Shown piece after piece: positions 59,707-64,000 of a DNA stretch of 64,000 nt. A program made the translations under genes and the position numbers. The notes under the pieces are model-generated. The model did no database searches. It saw only the letters and a program-made list of their open reading frames with translations, and was not told where the DNA came from. Source of the stretch: Prosapia bicincta (lineage: Eukaryota > Arthropoda > Insecta > Hemiptera > Cercopidae); the NCBI GenBank assembly GCA_036971475.1, contig JBAIZL010000010.1:4425282-4489281 (forward strand), read 5' to 3'. Positions within the stretch are counted from its first letter, which is position 1. Each line of letters begins with the position of its first letter.

Positions 59707-59758
<52 letters not shown>
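59706..59758. repeat. (AT)n microsatellite
   Basis: About 25 AT units. The sequence just before it (gggacatatctccctttatg at 59631) is a weak, decayed match to the PLE tail. Confidence 0.9.
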
Positions 59759-59759
<1 letters not shown>

Positions 59760-59867
59760 CAAGTATACCTTTCTTTATCCTGGTTGAGAATAGATTTACT
59801 TAAGGTAAGCTACCCTGTCCACGCCATTAAACACACCTTTATGATTCCGAAAGAGAGTAGGTCTTTA

Positions 59868-60204
59868 TCACGTATAGTGCTGACCACGTAACCGTGAACC
59901 TGACCTTGAGAGATCACAGTAGACGAGACGGGTGGTAGAGGGTCAGTATAAATACTTTCCTACAAACATTTTAACGACTGTTATAACACTGACTTCCATG
60001 AGACAGTCGATATAAATTCGATGATAAATTAACTTCGGTATGAAATAAACCATCTTGTAATATGTTTATAATTATCGGATGGAAAGTTGTTGATGTATAG
60101 AATTTTCTGAATATTTAAATTCTTTTCAGAAAGGGTAGTACACGAGAAATCTTTTGCGATCTCTCAGGTCAAGCGCACGATTACGTGGCTCGCACTATAC
60201 TAAA
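59868..60204. mobile_element. MITE with 45-bp terminal inverted repeats
   Basis: GTATAGTGCTGACCACGTAA at 59872 and the inverse of the right end, GTATAGTGCGAGCCACGTAA (60200 inward), continue as inverted repeats through cctgaccttgagagatc and its counterpart for about 45 bases. The body is about 335 bp and non-coding. TA next to the ends suggests a TA target, but the superfamily is not clear. Confidence 0.7.
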
Positions 60205-60940
60205 TATTTCTCTTACATTCCTTAACTTACTAGGGGGGGGGGGGGGGGTCATATGCCTAACTATATTTACAATTCTTTCCTATCCTTCGAAGGTCATTAT
60301 AGCCCTACTTACGAAAAGGTCGTCTGGCTGATCGCCCTTACACCAAACATCAAATTTCGGAATAATAATATGAAGGATCTGAGATGAAGTCAAATGCCGT
60401 AGAACCGTCTCAGAGAGCTCTTGGTACTATGAAATTATTTTCGGCATTTTGATGTATGAATAAAAAGGGTACATTTTTTATAAAGACATTTTCGAAGGAA
60501 CCCTTTTGAAATCTGTTTTTAGAACAATTATAGGGACTCTTTGTCGGCTTTTTTTACTGCTTTTGTGAGTCGTACTGTCCTCCGTGGTTAATTACAGCAC
60601 TAGAGTGATAACGGATTGATCAAGGATCAGAAATCGAAAAACGTTTTGTAACACATATAACTTTAGCGATTTCTGTAAAAAAAGTACCCTTGAATTATTT
60701 CTCTAATTGTTCTTCTGATTAACCCAAAAACCACAGTTGTTTCTTAAAATTTTATATTTTATATAACATATTAAATCGTACGTACACACACATTACGTAG
60801 TAAGGCCTACATTATACAAGTGGCAGTTCAACTGTTGAGTCACAGTATCGCTCATCAAGGAGACCAGACATCGTTCTTAAGTAGACTCAGACTCTCAGCT
60901 ATGAAATACCTCCATCAACACGCACCTACATTAAAATTTT

Positions 60941-61100
60941 CGTACGAAGTATCCAGTCAGGATAGATTTGGTAATAATTTTATTCAACATTAATATCTAT
61001 TTTTATTAAAATATACGTACGAAGTATCCAGTCAGGATAGATTTGGTAATAATTTTATTCAACATTAATATCTACCTTTATTCAAGTATACCTACGAAGT
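60941..61100. repeat. Tandem repeat, 75-bp unit
   Basis: cgtacgaagtatccagtcag starts at 60941 and again at 61016, and a partial third (cctacgaagtat) at 61091. The two complete units are nearly identical. Confidence 0.9.
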
Positions 61101-61129
61101 ATAATACTTCCCTCTCTGCTGCAATTAAC

Positions 61130-61270
61130 CTTCCATCTATGACGTCACGCGCATGCGCGTTGATGGAGTTAGTTCATCGGTGAAGATCTAGTTCATTCTG
61201 TAGTCGGCATCCAAGGAGTGCACATCTCTTGAACACATCTTACGGTGACTACTGTCAGTTTTTTAAAAGG
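61130..61270 (+). promoter_or_regulatory. Candidate CpG-type promoter (CRE and NRF-1-like sites)
   Basis: TGACGTCA (61140-61147) is a full cAMP-response element, and GCGCATGCGC (61149-61158) is the NRF-1 palindrome. They sit next to each other in an otherwise AT-rich region. The following 110 bases are richer in GC and end at aaaag|gtgatt (61270), a possible donor site of a non-coding first exon. No coding sequence follows within the window on the + strand, so a target gene cannot be named. Confidence 0.4.
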
Positions 61271-63067
<1,797 letters not shown>

Positions 63068-63104
63068 ATATCAAATAGGTTTTCCTGTTCTTTTGTCATT
63101 CTTA

Positions 63105-63209
63105 GTAATTCCTGAGGATGTTGGTAATGTCAACCAACGAAAAGCTTTGAGTGTATTATTCAATAAATTATTCCTGTAACTAGTGTATATTATTTTAATC
63201 TTGAAAAAA

Positions 63210-63258
<49 letters not shown>

Positions 63259-63260
63259 GC
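63105..63260 (+). repeat. PLE-type tail between two AT microsatellites
   Basis: ttcctgaggatgttggtaat, then caaccaacgaaaagctttga, matches 23155-23200. It is followed at 63211-63251 by another AT run. The core CTGAGGA, hairpin GTTGG/CCAAC and GAAA follow hammerhead order with one extra T before the hairpin. Confidence 0.55.
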
Positions 63261-63420
63261 GTGTGTGCGCGTGCGCGTGCGTGTATGTAAAAACATGTAA
63301 CAAAAATGCCTAAAATTTGAAAGTATTTAATGATTTTAATTTTTATAAGTATTATTTATTTAACAATATAATCAAATATCAAATAAAAATTAAATTCATA
63401 CTAAAATTAATAGTTCGTAG

Positions 63421-64000
63421 TTAAATAATAAACTCTAGTTGATGTTTGCGTTTTCTTGCGTAAAGATCAATGACAGAATCTATATAAATTTTCTTTTCTC
63501 GATTAATATTAAGCAATGCTAATCCTGTCAAGCGGTCCTCTTCTATGGTTGATCTTAACCATGTTTTCAATCTTCTTAAACTAGAAAAAGTTCTTTCTAC
63601 GCTTGCATTAGAAATCGGTAACGTGATTAAGATTCGTAGTAAAAAATGAATAATTAGATAGACTTCTTGGTCACATTTTGTTATTAAATCCAGAGCTGAC
63701 GAAGCACCAGTTGTTGGCGCCAACTCAATACCAAGAATCCAATTCTGATTCCAGCTTTTTTTAAGCAATCGTTCGAGAAGTAAGCATACTTTTTGGAAAT
63801 GTGACTTAGTGATTGCTCAAAATCATCGTCCTAATTTAATAATATATTGTCGATTTTTAACCCAAAGTTGTTGAAGGTTTTTGTCCATTCTGTGTTATTT
63901 AAGCTATTAAAATGAGCAATCTATTTTTTGAAGGCATTATCGTCTTCACACGAGTTATCGTAAAAAAAAGAAATTGCCTTTTTGTAGAAAAGTTTTAGGA
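63421..64000 (-). pseudogene. hAT transposase, C-terminal dimerisation domain (runs off the window)
   Basis: The - strand frame 63768-63421 reads LLRILITLPISNASVERTFS, SLRRLKTWLRSTIEEDRL and TGLALLNINREKKI, the hAT family C-terminal dimerisation domain, closest to the ZMYM/TTF-type hAT group in wording. Upstream, 63770-64000 continues in broken frames with LQQLWVKNRQYI. The copy extends past the end of the window; stops in the upstream part suggest that it is dead. Confidence 0.85.

Noticed and set aside
60233..60248. Run of 16 G as a G-quadruplex or regulatory element
   Set aside because: A single homopolymer without flanking G tracts; possibly a sequencing length artefact.

Overview
The window is nuclear DNA from an animal, most likely an arthropod and probably an insect. 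It is AT-rich, its one host gene is split by long introns with GT-AG junctions, and transposable elements fill most of the rest. The element mix points the same way: Penelope-like elements (PLE), a BEL/Pao LTR element, a LINE whose ORF1 looks like the insect DUF4780 type, mariner, piggyBac, Tigger/pogo, Harbinger-like and hAT remnants. I see no bacterial-type genes and no CRISPR array.

Host gene. Six coding exons on the + strand between 5798 and 29605 join in phase to give the last 342 residues of a cation-diffusion-facilitator zinc transporter of the ZnT2/3/4/8 (SLC30A) group. Both intramembrane HxxxD zinc sites, the His-rich loop and the C-terminal CxxC are present. The N-terminal exon was not found. 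A polyadenylation signal lies 50 bases after the stop. The introns hold mariner 5' ends, two elements with TTAA-type termini, a PLE, a Harbinger-like element with a Tigger-type MITE nested in it, a long foldback element and a hAT MITE.

1-5520 is a patchwork of PLE fragments in both orientations around a decayed piggyBac transposase. 29661-36360 holds old mariner and possible piggyBac pieces. 36366-44768 is a BEL/Pao element on the - strand, with 350-bp LTRs, TATAT target duplications and a 1955-bp solo LTR inserted in its integrase. 44876-47103 is a decayed Tigger transposon. 47461-52700 is a nearly full-length LINE on the - strand. 52711-53356 is an array of AT microsatellites separated by palindromes, followed by a nearly full-length PLE (53357-55290). 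56800-58770 holds further PLE pieces. The last 5 kb has a MITE, a 75-bp tandem repeat, a possible CpG-type promoter, microsatellites and the C-terminal part of a hAT transposase.

The most notable signal is a set of short PLE-end sequences that recur through the window. Many form head-to-head inverted dimers, several PLE copies carry inverted tails at both ends, and several tails contain hammerhead-ribozyme-like strands (CUGANGA, a hairpin, GAAA). One tail family is repeatedly joined to AT microsatellites. PLE hammerheads are known as a class; the inverted-dimer organisation and the extra base between CUGANGA and the hairpin are the points worth checking here.
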